This document shows, in pieces, positions 28,127-39,280 of a stretch of 64,000 nucleotides of DNA. The position numbers and the translations under genes were made by a program. Source of the DNA: Archaeoglobaceae archaeon (lineage in GTDB: Archaea; Halobacteriota; Archaeoglobi; Archaeoglobales; Archaeoglobaceae); the NCBI GenBank assembly GCA_015523335.1, contig WAKM01000057.1, forward strand, positions 1 through 64,000, in the 5' to 3' direction. The notes under the pieces were generated by a model. That model did no database searches and had not been told where the DNA came from. It saw only the letters and a program-made list of their open reading frames with translations. The first letter of the stretch is position 1. Each line of letters starts with the position of its first letter.

Positions 28127-29053
28127 GTGCTGAAGTGCGACCTCTGCGGAAGGAGGGCTGTAATTTATCAGAGATTCGCGAGCAGGCATCTCTGTAAAAG
28201 ACACTTCGTAGAGCACTTCGAGAGAAGGGTGAAGTATGCGATAAAGAAGTTTAATATGATAGAGAAGGGCGACAAGATAGCAATAGCGTTGAGCGGAGGA
28301 AAGGACAGCGTAACTCTGACTTACGTCCTTCACAAACTCTACGGGCACAGAAACGATTTGGAATTCGTTGCCATTACGATAGATGAGGGAATCGAAGGTT
28401 ACCGTCCGCCCACCGTTAAGATTGCGAAAAAAATTACGAAGGAGCTCGGAATAGAGCATCATGTGGTTTCATTCAAGGATAATTTTGGAATGACGCTCGA
28501 TGAGATGGTTAAAATTGGAGAAAAGAAGCCCTGCACGTATTGCGGAGTTTTTAGGAAATATTTGCTGAACAAGACTGCCAGAGAGTTGGGTTGCACAAAG
28601 CTTGCAACCGGACACAACTTAGATGATGAAGTTCAGACAATACTTCTAAACTTTCTGCAAGGAGACATCGCAAGGTTGGCAAGGCTTATACCACAAAGGG
28701 TTCAGAAGGGACTTGTGATGAGAATAAAACCCTTCAGAGAGGTTTACGAGAAGGAGGTCGTCGTTTATGGATTACTCCACGGCTTGCCGATGGATCTGAA
28801 TGAGTGTCCATACAGTCATTTCCCAGTCAGAGATGTCGTCAGAGATTTTATTTACAACTTCGAGGAAAAGTATCCAGGAAGGAAATTCTCGATAATGCGA
28901 AGCTTCGAAGCCTTAATTCCTTGCCTAAAGCAGATGTTTCCTCAGATCGAGCTTAATGAGTGCGAGAGGTGCGGTGAGCCAACGCCGAAGAGGATATGCC
29001 AAGCCTGTGTTCTTCTTGAGGAGCTTAGAAGTAAGTTAGATAAAACTTCTTAA
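28127..29053 (+). CDS. TtuA/Ncs6-family tRNA 2-thiolation protein (TIGR00269)
   Basis: The 308-residue PP-loop protein has an N-terminal zinc finger (KCDLCGRRA, then HLCKRHF), the ATP loop IALSGGKDSVT near residue 46, the central CTYCGVFRKYLL plus GHNLDDEVQT, and a C-terminal second zinc site (CERCGEPTPKRICQAC). This matches the TtuA group that thiolates U54 or wobble U34 using an iron-sulfur cluster held by the central cysteines. Which tRNA position is modified is not decided. Start is GTG 28127, 25 bases after TATA-like CTTAAATAT (28098-28106): a leaderless GTG start. Confidence 0.92.
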   Translation: MLKCDLCGRRAVIYQRFASRHLCKRHFVEHFERRVKYAIKKFNMIEKGDKIAIALSGGKDSVTLTYVLHKLYGHRNDLEFVAITIDEGIEGYRPPTVKIAKKITKELGIEHHVVSFKDNFGMTLDEMVKIGEKKPCTYCGVFRKYLLNKTARELGCTKLATGHNLDDEVQTILLNFLQGDIARLARLIPQRVQKGLVMRIKPFREVYEKEVVVYGLLHGLPMDLNECPYSHFPVRDVVRDFIYNFEEKYPGRKFSIMRSFEALIPCLKQMFPQIELNECERCGEPTPKRICQACVLLEELRSKLDKTS

Positions 29054-30088
29054 GAATCGCTCGATTGCAAGTTTCTTGATCTTGTATATCAGTCTCATCG
29101 GTCTGAAAACTGTTACGCCTTTGTAAACGAGTATAGCCCTGTTTTTAGCCAACATAATCATAGCGATCGGCTTATCGATGCTCGATCTAATTCGGTATCT
29201 TGCAAGCCTTTCTCCCTTCAGAAATCTTTTAATGTTTTCAGCAACGTGTTTAGCCTGCATCTCGGCTTCTAAAGCCGTTTTAGTTGCAATTTTTTCATCG
29301 ATCTTAACGAAGGCACAGTCTCCTATTGCGAATGCCCTTCCAGCCCTCAGAAATTCATCGACCTTGATCCAGCCTTTTTCCTTCGGAATGTCGAGGTATT
29401 CAACAAACTTTGAAGGTTTTAAACCCGCACACCAAATGACCATGTCTCCGAAAATCTTTCCTCTGTTCGTAACCACTCCATCCTTCTCAACCTTAAACAC
29501 TGCACTGGATGTCCTTACGTCGATCCCCTCTTTTTTCATGATATTATATACAAAATTTGAAACTTTTGGACTAAAAGTGGGGAGTATCCTATCCATGCAC
29601 TCAACCAAGCGAACGTTGAAACCCATCTCCGCAAGCTCAAGGGCAACCTCGACTCCCGTAATTCCGGATCCGACGACTATAACATCTTCAGCCTTATTCA
29701 AGGCTTTCTTGGTTTTTAAAGTTGCTTCGAGCGTATTTACGTTGTGCGTTCTTTCGGCACCTTCTATTCCGTAATAGTTGGTTTCGGCACCCACCGCCAG
29801 AACTACTAAATCATATTCTACCTGCTTTCCCTTTTCCGTTATTACTAACCCGTTCTCTATACATTTTGCCCGATCTCTCACGAATTCCACTCCCGTCTTG
29901 CAACAGAATTCCCCTATGTCCGCGCACAAAGAGTCCTCATCCACCTTACCGCTCAAAAGCTCGGGCAACAGCGCTTGGCAGACCATAACCGGCTTAGGCT
30001 CGATCAACGTGATTTCCACTGGTAACTTGTATGCGTGCCTTACGAATTCCATTCCCGCCATTCCGCCGCCTATCACCGCTACGTTCAT
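29036..30088 (-). CDS. FAD-dependent pyridine nucleotide oxidoreductase (NDH-2-like)
   Basis: The 350-residue protein has an N-terminal FAD dinucleotide fold (VAVIGGGMAGMEF), an internal NAD(P) fold (VIVVGSGITGVEVALEL near residue 139) and the second FAD contact AIGDCAFV near 256. It lacks the redox-active CxxxxC of disulfide reductases and resembles type II NADH dehydrogenase or sulfide:quinone reductase-like proteins. The C-terminal 40 residues are basic and hydrophobic and could touch the membrane. Electron acceptor not determined. It is convergent with the ttuA-like gene, with an 18-base overlap. Confidence 0.8.
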   Translation of the reverse strand: MNVAVIGGGMAGMEFVRHAYKLPVEITLIEPKPVMVCQALLPELLSGKVDEDSLCADIGEFCCKTGVEFVRDRAKCIENGLVITEKGKQVEYDLVVLAVGAETNYYGIEGAERTHNVNTLEATLKTKKALNKAEDVIVVGSGITGVEVALELAEMGFNVRLVECMDRILPTFSPKVSNFVYNIMKKEGIDVRTSSAVFKVEKDGVVTNRGKIFGDMVIWCAGLKPSKFVEYLDIPKEKGWIKVDEFLRAGRAFAIGDCAFVKIDEKIATKTALEAEMQAKHVAENIKRFLKGERLARYRIRSSIDKPIAMIMLAKNRAILVYKGVTVFRPMRLIYKIKKLAIERFLRSFI

Positions 30089-30195
30089 GCCAGCACCTTA
30101 TTGCTTATTTATCAAAATTTATGTTTGATAGGCAAAGTGTATGGATATTTAAGCTTATCGTAAGCTACTTCTACGTTCGTTGATAATCGAACTTG

Positions 30196-31080
30196 ATGAG
30201 GGTGCAGATAATGGGTGCCGGAGCTTTGGGATGCCTATTCGGATACTTTATCAAGAAAGCTGGTTATGATGTGATTTTTGTGGCGAGAGGGGAGCAATTC
30301 AAAGCTTTAAAGCGCGGTTTGAGGATTTCCGGAATTATCGAAGATGAAGTTGAAGTTAAAGCTAGCGATAAGCCCGAGGATGCCGACGTTACCTTCGTAA
30401 CCGTAAAGGCATACGATACGGAAGCAGTTGCTAAGAAACTCGCGAATGTGAACTGCGGAATAGTTTGCAGTCTTCAAAACGGGATAGGAAATGAGGAGAC
30501 ATTAGCGATGTATTTGGATAGGGTTTTGGGCGGTGTCACGACTTATGCCTCGAATTTAGTCGAATACGGGCATATAGAGTTCGCCGGCGAAGGAAAAACG
30601 TTTATAGGAGATCTAAGCGGTAAAATCACCGAGGACGTTTTGATGGTGGTCGAATTGCTTAAAAACTCGAAGATAAACGCTGAAGCTGTGACCGACATAA
30701 GGAAGAGGATATGGCTTAAAGCTGTCGTAAATTCCGCGATAAACCCGATTACCGCAGTGTGCAGGGTTAGAAACGGAAAGATAGTGGAAATTCCGGAATT
30801 CTGGAATGTTGCTAAGAGAATTGCGAGCGAAGGGGAGGAGATGATGCGAATGATGGGCTTCGACGTTGAGAACGTTGCCGAAATCGTAAGGGATGTGGCG
30901 GAGAGAACGAGAAACAACAGATCTTCGATGCTTCAGGATATAGAGAGGGGAAGGAGAACTGAGATAGATTTTATAAACGGAGCGATAGTTAAGACTGCGG
31001 AAGAGCTTGGAATAGATGTCCCATTCAACAGATTGATGTATTGGCTCGTTAAGGGAGTTGAGAGGCTTGAACTGGGTTGA
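30196..31080 (+). CDS. panE: 2-dehydropantoate 2-reductase
   Basis: The 294-residue protein reduces ketopantoate to pantoate in coenzyme A synthesis (ApbA/PanE family). It has the NADP site MGAGALGCLFGYF at the N-terminus, VTVKAYDTEAVA, SLQNGIGNEE near residue 98, the conserved lysine in IWLKAVVNSAINP near 178, and SSMLQDIERGRRTEID. ATG 30196 was preferred over the TTG three bases upstream. A TATA-like GATATTTAAG lies about 40 bases upstream. The next gene overlaps its 3' end. Confidence 0.93.
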   Translation: MRVQIMGAGALGCLFGYFIKKAGYDVIFVARGEQFKALKRGLRISGIIEDEVEVKASDKPEDADVTFVTVKAYDTEAVAKKLANVNCGIVCSLQNGIGNEETLAMYLDRVLGGVTTYASNLVEYGHIEFAGEGKTFIGDLSGKITEDVLMVVELLKNSKINAEAVTDIRKRIWLKAVVNSAINPITAVCRVRNGKIVEIPEFWNVAKRIASEGEEMMRMMGFDVENVAEIVRDVAERTRNNRSSMLQDIERGRRTEIDFINGAIVKTAEELGIDVPFNRLMYWLVKGVERLELG

Positions 31081-31522
31081 AGTGCTGTTGGTTTCAACCA
31101 TGCCCTTTTCGGAGCTCAGGGGTGGAATTCCGCTCGGAATATATCTGGGACTACCGCCTATAGAGGCTTTTCTGCTCGCAGTTATCGGAAATCTTCTGCC
31201 AATCCCGTTTCTGCTGTTATTTCTCGAAAGGGTGGAAAAGATCGCTTTAAGCAGGAAGAAGTTGGCGAGATTATACGTTAAGGCCGTTGAGAGGGTGGAG
31301 AAGAGGAAGGATGTAATCGAAAGATACGGCTATCTCGGCTTGCTGATGTTCGTAGCCATTCCACTGCCGATGACCGGTGCTTGGTCAGGAACGCTTTTAG
31401 CCTTTCTCCTCCGCCTGAATAAGGCTAAATCCTTCATTTTCATAGCCATGGGCGTTTTATTGGCCGGAATCTTAGTCCTTTCCGCAAGTTTGGGTCTTTT
31501 CAAATTTATGAGTATAGGTTAA
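31058..31522 (+). CDS. Small multidrug export-like membrane protein (COG2426)
   Basis: The 154-residue protein has four or five membrane helices with the family signature ELRGGIPLGIYLGLPP near residues 19-34 and GYLGLLMFVAIPLPMTGAW near 88. The family is often called putative small multidrug export protein, though the transport role is not proven. The start is uncertain: TTG 31058 or TTG 31067, both inside the panE 3' end. It is followed four bases later by the radical SAM gene. Confidence 0.85.
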   Translation: MRGLNWVEVLLVSTMPFSELRGGIPLGIYLGLPPIEAFLLAVIGNLLPIPFLLLFLERVEKIALSRKKLARLYVKAVERVEKRKDVIERYGYLGLLMFVAIPLPMTGAWSGTLLAFLLRLNKAKSFIFIAMGVLLAGILVLSASLGLFKFMSIG

Positions 31523-31525
31523 AAC

Positions 31526-32524
31526 ATGAGGGAAGCCAAGCTATATCGAAGGATTAAAGATGGCATAATCTGTCAGCTGTGCTGGAGGTTTTGCAAAATC
31601 GAGGAAGGAGAAACCGGATTCTGCAGAACCCGAATAAATCGGAACGGAAAGCTTTACACCTTAACTTACGGGAATCTAAGCGCTGTTGAGAGCAGGCCGA
31701 TGGAGATAAAGCCGTTCTTCCACTTCAAACCGGGCAAAACCACTTTAACGTTCTCGACGTATTCATGTAACTTGGACTGCCCGTGGTGTCAGAACTGGCA
31801 CATCTCGAAGGTAGAACCGCCCAAGGTCTTCAGCTACGTGAGTCCGGAGGAGTTGGTTGAAAAAGCCCTGCTTTTTGGAGATATAGGACTTTGCGCAAGC
31901 TTCAACGAGCCGACATTGTTGTTCGAATACCTCTTAGATGCCTTCAAGCTCGCAAAGTCGAAAGGACTTGTGAACACCATGGTTTCGAACGGCTTCATGA
32001 ACCTGATGGCTTTAAAGATGCTGAGAGATGCCGGACTGGATGCGATGAACATCGACATCAAGGGCGATGATGGTGTTTACAAGCGCTACTGCGGTGGAAA
32101 GGCTAAATTCGTCTGGAAGATAGCTAAGAAGGCTGTTGAGCTGGGGATTCACGTTGAGATGGTAAATCTGATAGTAACTGACATTAACGACACCGAGGAT
32201 GTCATCGCCGAGGTAATTCAGAACCATCTCAGGCATGTCGGAAGTAGTGTTCCTCTTCACTTTACGAGATACTTTCCGGCGTATCTATTCAAGAACCCTC
32301 CGACACCAATTTCCAAGCTTGAGAAAGCTATAGAGATGGCTAAGAAGGAAGGAGTGGAGTTCGTTTACATCGGAAACGTTCCCGGGCATAAGTATGAGAA
32401 CACGTTTTGCCCGAACTGCGGTGAGTTGCTGATAAAGAGATACTCCTACAGAGTTATCGAAAATAAAATTAGGGATGGAAAATGTCCGAGTTGCGGATAT
32501 GAAATATATGGGGTTTGGGATTAA
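31526..32524 (+). CDS. AmmeMemoRadiSam system radical SAM enzyme (AmrS-like)
   Basis: The 332-residue radical SAM protein has CNLDCPWCQNW (C-X3-C-X2-C, near residue 84), an N-terminal CQLCWRFCKIEEGETGFC cysteine segment typical of AmrS, and a C-terminal zinc-ribbon-like pair (FCPNCGELL and KCPSCGYEI). The family is related to pyruvate-formate-lyase activating enzymes and is often found with AmmeMemoRadiSam proteins A and B; those partners are not adjacent here. Product unknown. Confidence 0.88.
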   Translation: MREAKLYRRIKDGIICQLCWRFCKIEEGETGFCRTRINRNGKLYTLTYGNLSAVESRPMEIKPFFHFKPGKTTLTFSTYSCNLDCPWCQNWHISKVEPPKVFSYVSPEELVEKALLFGDIGLCASFNEPTLLFEYLLDAFKLAKSKGLVNTMVSNGFMNLMALKMLRDAGLDAMNIDIKGDDGVYKRYCGGKAKFVWKIAKKAVELGIHVEMVNLIVTDINDTEDVIAEVIQNHLRHVGSSVPLHFTRYFPAYLFKNPPTPISKLEKAIEMAKKEGVEFVYIGNVPGHKYENTFCPNCGELLIKRYSYRVIENKIRDGKCPSCGYEIYGVWD

Positions 32525-32529
32525 AAAAT

Positions 32530-34164
32530 CTAAGCCAATTGCTTCTTTACAGCCGTCGGAGTTATCTTCTTAAGTTCGCCCCTTCTTATCAGATCCTTTA
32601 GGATCTCAACGAGCTTATACTTCTGTACCTTACCCCTTCCGCTAACGGGAAGGGAATCGGTAACGTAAACGTATCTCGGAACTTTCGCACTTGCTATTTT
32701 ACCGTAGCAGAAGTCAACTATCTCCTGCGGATCCAGTTCAACGCCGTCCTTCGGTATTACGGCACATGCCACTACTTCTCCGAGATCTTCATCCGGAACT
32801 CCAACAACTGCAACCTCGTGAACCTTGTCGAACTGTCTGATGAAGCTTTCTATTTCTATCGGATAAACGTTGTATCCTCCGACGATCACGAGCTCCTTCT
32901 TTCTACCCTTGAACGTTATGTATCCCCTTTCATCCATAACTCCGAGATCTCCCGTGTATAGCCATCCGTTCTTTATCGTTTTTGCTGTGAGTTCCGGAGC
33001 CTTGTAGTAACCCTTCATCACGTTGTATCCCCTACATATTATCTCCCCAACCTTTCCGGGCGGTAGTTCCCTTCCGTTGTCGTCGACTATCTTCACCTCT
33101 ATATCCGGCAAGGGTTTACCTACCGTTTTAACCCTGTCCTCTATGCTGTCTTCAAGACTCGTCATAGTAATTCCCGGCGAAGCTTCTGTTAATCCGTAGG
33201 TAATACATAGATTTGCGCCCATCTCCTCCATCACAGCCCTCATCAGATCTTCAGGACACGGTGCTCCAGCCATTATTCCCGTTCTGAGGGTTGAAGTATC
33301 GTAGCGACTCTTCCTGTATAGCTTGATCTCCCTGTTGAACATCGTCGGCGTTCCGTGTATCATCGTGCAACCGTATCTCTCTATCGTTTCGAGGGCATCC
33401 TTCTCGTTAAACACGAGAAGCGGTGCTATAGCACCTCCGAAACATGCCATCAGAGTTATCGACATAACGCATCCGAAGCAGTGGCTGAAGGGAACCGGAA
33501 CTACCAACTTATCTTCGCTTGTAACCCTCATGTTTTCGCCTTGGTCGTATGCGTTCTTTATTATCTGATACTGGGACAGCATAACACCCTTCGGGACTCC
33601 AGTAGTTCCGGAAGTATACAGTATTAAGCAGACGTCATCCGGATTAACGCTCCTTACGTATTCCAGATATTCTCCATCTTTCCTCCAACCTTTGCCCATC
33701 TCAAGAATTTCTTCGAACTCCAATCCGCCTATCCTTTCCGAGTCTCCCACGGATATTACCGTTTCGAGCTTCGGTAGTTCGCTTTTGATCTTCTTAAGTA
33801 TAGATATGAAATCCCACTTTCCGAACGAGCGATAAGTTACAACGATTCTCGAATCGGAGTGTCCTATTATGTGCTTGGCTTCTATCTCCTTATACCAGTG
33901 GTCGACGGGGACTATTACCGCACCGATCATCGGAACTGCCCACCAAGTTACAACCCACTCCGGCGTGTTCTGCATCCACAGACTTACCTTGTCACCTCTT
34001 CTTATTCCAAGTTTGAACAGGGCGTATGCCAATCTGTTAGCCATATCGAAAAGCTCCTTATAGCTGATTTCCCTACCGTTGAAGAGTATTGCTGGATTGT
34101 CGGGGTGTTCCGAGGTTATTCTGTTTAACAAATCCCAAAACGTCTCGAACTTCCTATACGGCAT
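32530..34164 (-). CDS. AMP-forming acyl-CoA synthetase (fatty acid--CoA ligase type)
   Basis: The 544-residue ANL-superfamily enzyme adenylates a carboxylic acid and transfers it to CoA. The P-loop-like motif LYTSGTTGVPKGV is near residue 185; ITYGLTEASPGIT (A5), GWLYTGDLG (A7), KELVIVGGYNVYP and the C-terminal lysine in GRGKVQKYKL (A10) are present. Length suits medium- or long-chain or aryl-CoA ligases; substrate unknown. ATG 34164 has GAGGTGAT seven bases upstream; ATG 34170, which overlaps the previous stop, is an alternative. It forms an operon with the upstream ligase. Confidence 0.93.
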   Translation of the reverse strand: MPYRKFETFWDLLNRITSEHPDNPAILFNGREISYKELFDMANRLAYALFKLGIRRGDKVSLWMQNTPEWVVTWWAVPMIGAVIVPVDHWYKEIEAKHIIGHSDSRIVVTYRSFGKWDFISILKKIKSELPKLETVISVGDSERIGGLEFEEILEMGKGWRKDGEYLEYVRSVNPDDVCLILYTSGTTGVPKGVMLSQYQIIKNAYDQGENMRVTSEDKLVVPVPFSHCFGCVMSITLMACFGGAIAPLLVFNEKDALETIERYGCTMIHGTPTMFNREIKLYRKSRYDTSTLRTGIMAGAPCPEDLMRAVMEEMGANLCITYGLTEASPGITMTSLEDSIEDRVKTVGKPLPDIEVKIVDDNGRELPPGKVGEIICRGYNVMKGYYKAPELTAKTIKNGWLYTGDLGVMDERGYITFKGRKKELVIVGGYNVYPIEIESFIRQFDKVHEVAVVGVPDEDLGEVVACAVIPKDGVELDPQEIVDFCYGKIASAKVPRYVYVTDSLPVSGRGKVQKYKLVEILKDLIRRGELKKITPTAVKKQLA

Positions 34165-34169
34165 AACCA

Positions 34170-35897
34170 TCACCTCAACTCGGGAAAGTCCTTGTAGAAG
34201 TATTCGTGCTCCCCAATCTCTCCTCTCTTCTTCCTTTCTTCTTCCATCATTCTAAGCTCCTTTCTCTTTATCTTTCCGCTAATCGTCTTCGGAAGGGAAT
34301 CTACGAACTCGATTATTCTTGGAATCTTAAACTTCGCTAAGACGGATTTACAGTGTCTGAAAATATCCAATGCGAGCTCTCTGGACGGTTTGTATTCGGG
34401 CTTTAAAACTACGAACGCCTTTACCACCTGCCACCTTATCGGATCCGGACTACCCACAACGGCAACCTCGGCAACTGCCGGATGTTCGAGTAGGACGCTT
34501 TCAACTTCAAACGGTCCAACTCTGTAGTCTGAAGTTTTTATGACATCATCAGCCCTCGCCACGAACCACCAGTATCCGTCCTCATCGAAGTATGCCTTGT
34601 CTCCCGTCAAGTAGTAATCGTCAACGAATGCGTCTTCTCTCGCGTTTCCGAAGTATCCCTTGAACAGACCTATCGGTCTCCATCTACTCAACCTTACGGC
34701 TATGTGCCCAACGACCTTCGGTTCCTTAATTTCGTTCATGTTATCGTCGAGCAGAACGATGTCATACATGAACGTCGGCATTCCAAACGACCCCAGCTTT
34801 ATTTTCTCCTTGAACCACGGCGGATTTCCGATCATCGCTGTGCTTTCGGTTTGCCCGTAGAAGTCTCTTATAACCACACCCGTCCACTCCTTCCACTTCG
34901 TTATTATTTCTGGATTCAGCGGTTCACCGGCACTCACAGCTTCTCTTAGATTCTCGAACCTCAGATCCTTTACATCCACGAGCATGAACATTCGCCAAGC
35001 CGTCGGTGGGGCGCAGAAGGTATTAACGCCGTAACCGTCCACGGCTTCGAGATACCTCTTTGGATCGAACCTTCCGAAGTGTATTCCCAGCACCGTAGCT
35101 CCGACTATGAAAGGAGCGAAGAAGGAGCTCCACGCGAACTTCGCCCAGCCAGCAGCACTTAAGTTGTTGTGGATATCGTCGGGTTTTACGTTGATCAAGC
35201 TCGCGGTTGAGAGATGTCCGACCGGATACGACGTTGCGGTGTGTAGCACTCCTTTTGGCAACCCCGTCGTTCCGGATGTGAAGAAGCAGAATATCGGATC
35301 GTCCGAGTTTGTTTTTGCTCCATCGCAATTCTTTGCCTCTATCGAGTCTACGGGCTCCCAGCCGTTTCTGTCTCCAACTATTATCTTCACCTTAGGCTCA
35401 ACTTTTGCCATCTCCAAAGCGTTGTCTATTATTTTCGCCGATTCCTCGTCAGCCACAACTACGGACGGTTTCGCGACTTCAAATCTGTATTTGAGATCGA
35501 GCTCCCTAAGAACGTTTGCGTTCGGCACTCCGATGAATCCTCCCTTAACAGCCACGTAATGGCAGAACCACACTTCCGGAATTAGAGGCAACATGAAGTG
35601 GAAGAATTCACCCTTCTCAACCCCCGAATCTCTAAGAAATCTTACGATACCGTTGGAAATTCTTGCAAATTTTTCGTATGTGAATTCCTTCTCTTCACCG
35701 CTCTCTAAGTCGATCCACTTTAACGCGACCTTACTTCCGTTTTCCTTCACGTGTATTCCTTCAAAAACTTCGTCCGCCCAGTTAAACGTCCCAAATTTGA
35801 TTTTGTTCAGTTTTTCGAAGAACTCCCTCAGCCTACCTTCCTTCTCGTTATCATCAAGCTTTGAGATCTCTATGAACTCCTCGAACACCTCTTTCAA
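34170..35897 (-). CDS. AMP-forming acyl-CoA synthetase (acetyl/medium-chain type)
   Basis: About 575 residues, ANL superfamily, closer to acetyl-CoA/medium-chain acyl-CoA synthetases than its neighbour. Motifs: CFFTSGTTGLPKGVL, DFYGQTESTAM, YYLTGDKAYFDEDGY, DDVIKTSDYRVGPFEVE and SGKIKRKEL near the C-terminus. The start is unsettled: TTG 35897 with GGGGGTGG before it, ATG 35924 without a ribosome site, or GTG 35984, which lies 26 bases after a TTTAAATT box and could be leaderless. Paired with a second ligase on one transcript, it suggests growth on fatty or aromatic acids. It is divergent from the HSR1 operon. Confidence 0.92.
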   Translation of the reverse strand: MKEVFEEFIEISKLDDNEKEGRLREFFEKLNKIKFGTFNWADEVFEGIHVKENGSKVALKWIDLESGEEKEFTYEKFARISNGIVRFLRDSGVEKGEFFHFMLPLIPEVWFCHYVAVKGGFIGVPNANVLRELDLKYRFEVAKPSVVVADEESAKIIDNALEMAKVEPKVKIIVGDRNGWEPVDSIEAKNCDGAKTNSDDPIFCFFTSGTTGLPKGVLHTATSYPVGHLSTASLINVKPDDIHNNLSAAGWAKFAWSSFFAPFIVGATVLGIHFGRFDPKRYLEAVDGYGVNTFCAPPTAWRMFMLVDVKDLRFENLREAVSAGEPLNPEIITKWKEWTGVVIRDFYGQTESTAMIGNPPWFKEKIKLGSFGMPTFMYDIVLLDDNMNEIKEPKVVGHIAVRLSRWRPIGLFKGYFGNAREDAFVDDYYLTGDKAYFDEDGYWWFVARADDVIKTSDYRVGPFEVESVLLEHPAVAEVAVVGSPDPIRWQVVKAFVVLKPEYKPSRELALDIFRHCKSVLAKFKIPRIIEFVDSLPKTISGKIKRKELRMMEEERKKRGEIGEHEYFYKDFPELR

Positions 35898-36053
35898 TAA
35901 ACCACCCCCGATGGCATCCATCATTATTAAATGTTCATATATGTTACGATAGATGCCTAACTTCACCATCTTGAATATCCACAAAAGATTCGTTTAAGGA
36001 AAAAGCGAATTTAAACACTTGAAACGAGTTGGGGGATTCAGATGTTAACCGCC

Positions 36054-36064
36054 ACCGTGACGGT
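36054..36064. promoter_or_regulatory. Palindrome upstream of the acyl-CoA ligase operon
   Basis: ACCGT-G-ACGGT is a perfect 11-base palindrome about 40 bases upstream of the putative TATA of the ligase operon and about 50 bases upstream of the hsr1 TATA. GC-rich in an AT-rich gap, it could be an operator for either gene. No regulator can be named. Confidence 0.35.
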
Positions 36065-36111
36065 ATTTTAATGAAAGTAAATTTGCGAAATCCCTCCGAT
36101 TTAGCGAAATT

Positions 36112-36119
36112 TTTATATA
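36112..36119 (+). promoter_or_regulatory. TATA box of the heat-shock operon
   Basis: TTTATATA is a near-consensus TATA box; transcription is expected near 36138-36145, within the HSR1 operator just downstream, and about 30 bases before the hsr1 ATG. Confidence 0.6.
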
Positions 36120-36126
36120 GTCTTCC

Positions 36127-36143
36127 ACTAACCAAATGTTAGT
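36127..36143. promoter_or_regulatory. HSR1 operator, CTAAC-N5-GTTAG palindrome
   Basis: The sequence ACTAAC-CAAAT-GTTAGT is a perfect 6+5+6 inverted repeat eight bases after the TATA box. It matches the CTAAC-N5-GTTAG site that A. fulgidus HSR1 binds in its own promoter (recalled from the published heat-shock work). Its position over the expected transcription start suits repression by blocking polymerase. The site is seen directly; binding is inferred. Confidence 0.82.
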
Positions 36144-36173
36144 AACTTTCCAATGATAATCAAAGGTGATCGT

Positions 36174-36836
36174 ATGAACATCGACACGATCTTGGAAGTG
36201 CTGGGAAACGAGAGCAGAAGGAGGATACTGTCGCTGTTAGCTAAGAAACCCTGCTACGTTAGTGAAATCTCATACTCTCTAAAGATGGCACCGAAAGCCG
36301 TGCTTGAGCATTTAGAAAAACTTGAAAGGGCTGGACTCATCAAAAGCTTCGAGGAGGGTAGGAGAAGATACTACTATATCGACAAGAACGTCAGACTTGA
36401 AATTTCGATTACACCGCACAGATTCTACGCTGACGTAACGACGGAAAACGGAGTAGAATTCGATACAGCCTTTGAGAAAATCTTAGAGATCGTTAAGAGC
36501 TTCGATTTCAGAGTTAGTAGTCTTTCGGACGTAAGCAGGATGCTCAGCAGAATTGAGGAGTTACAGAGAACATTTTCGAGACTTCAGAGTGCCATCAATT
36601 CCAAGATTAATGAACTGTTCGAAACCATTATCGACGAGATCGAAAGGGTATCCGATGACAGCTTTGAGAGGTTGATCTTGCTCGGACTTGCTAAGGGACT
36701 AAATAAGGTTCCGCAACTCGTCGACGAGCTCGGATTACCTTACGTTGAAGTGGAGAGAACGCTTGAGAAGTTGGAGAAGAGGGGATTGGTTGAGAAGGTC
36801 GTTGTTGAGGGTGAGGTTATCTGGAGGATTAGGTAG
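36174..36836 (+). CDS. hsr1: Heat-shock transcriptional regulator HSR1 (ArsR-like winged helix)
   Basis: The 220-residue protein starts with an ArsR-type winged helix-turn-helix (ILEVLGNESRRRILSLL, then CYVSEISYSLKMAPKAVLEHL and the wing RRRYYYIDKN). The remaining 130 residues hold a helical dimer region and a second helix-turn-helix-like segment near the C-terminus (LPYVEVERTLEKLEKRGLV). Gene order hsr1-cdc48-hsp20 equals AF1298-AF1297-AF1296 of A. fulgidus, where the regulator represses its own operon until heat shock. ATG 36174 has AAAGGTGAT just upstream; an in-frame ATG at 36153 precedes the ribosome site and is less likely. Confidence 0.9.
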   Translation: MNIDTILEVLGNESRRRILSLLAKKPCYVSEISYSLKMAPKAVLEHLEKLERAGLIKSFEEGRRRYYYIDKNVRLEISITPHRFYADVTTENGVEFDTAFEKILEIVKSFDFRVSSLSDVSRMLSRIEELQRTFSRLQSAINSKINELFETIIDEIERVSDDSFERLILLGLAKGLNKVPQLVDELGLPYVEVERTLEKLEKRGLVEKVVVEGEVIWRIR

Positions 36837-36837
36837 C

Positions 36838-36845
36838 TATATATA
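36838..36845 (+). promoter_or_regulatory. Possible internal promoter of cdc48
   Basis: TATATATA follows the hsr1 stop by one base and lies about 45 bases before the cdc48 ATG, with GGTGAGGTGA as ribosome site. It could give heat-independent expression of cdc48 besides read-through from the hsr1 promoter. No CTAAC-N5-GTTAG site is present here. Confidence 0.4.
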
Positions 36846-36880
36846 TCATGTGCGTTATTATGATAATTGTGGTGAGGTGA

Positions 36881-39244
<2,364 letters not shown>

Positions 39245-39280
39245 TTTAACTTTTTGTTGTGCTGAACGGGGGTGATAAGA

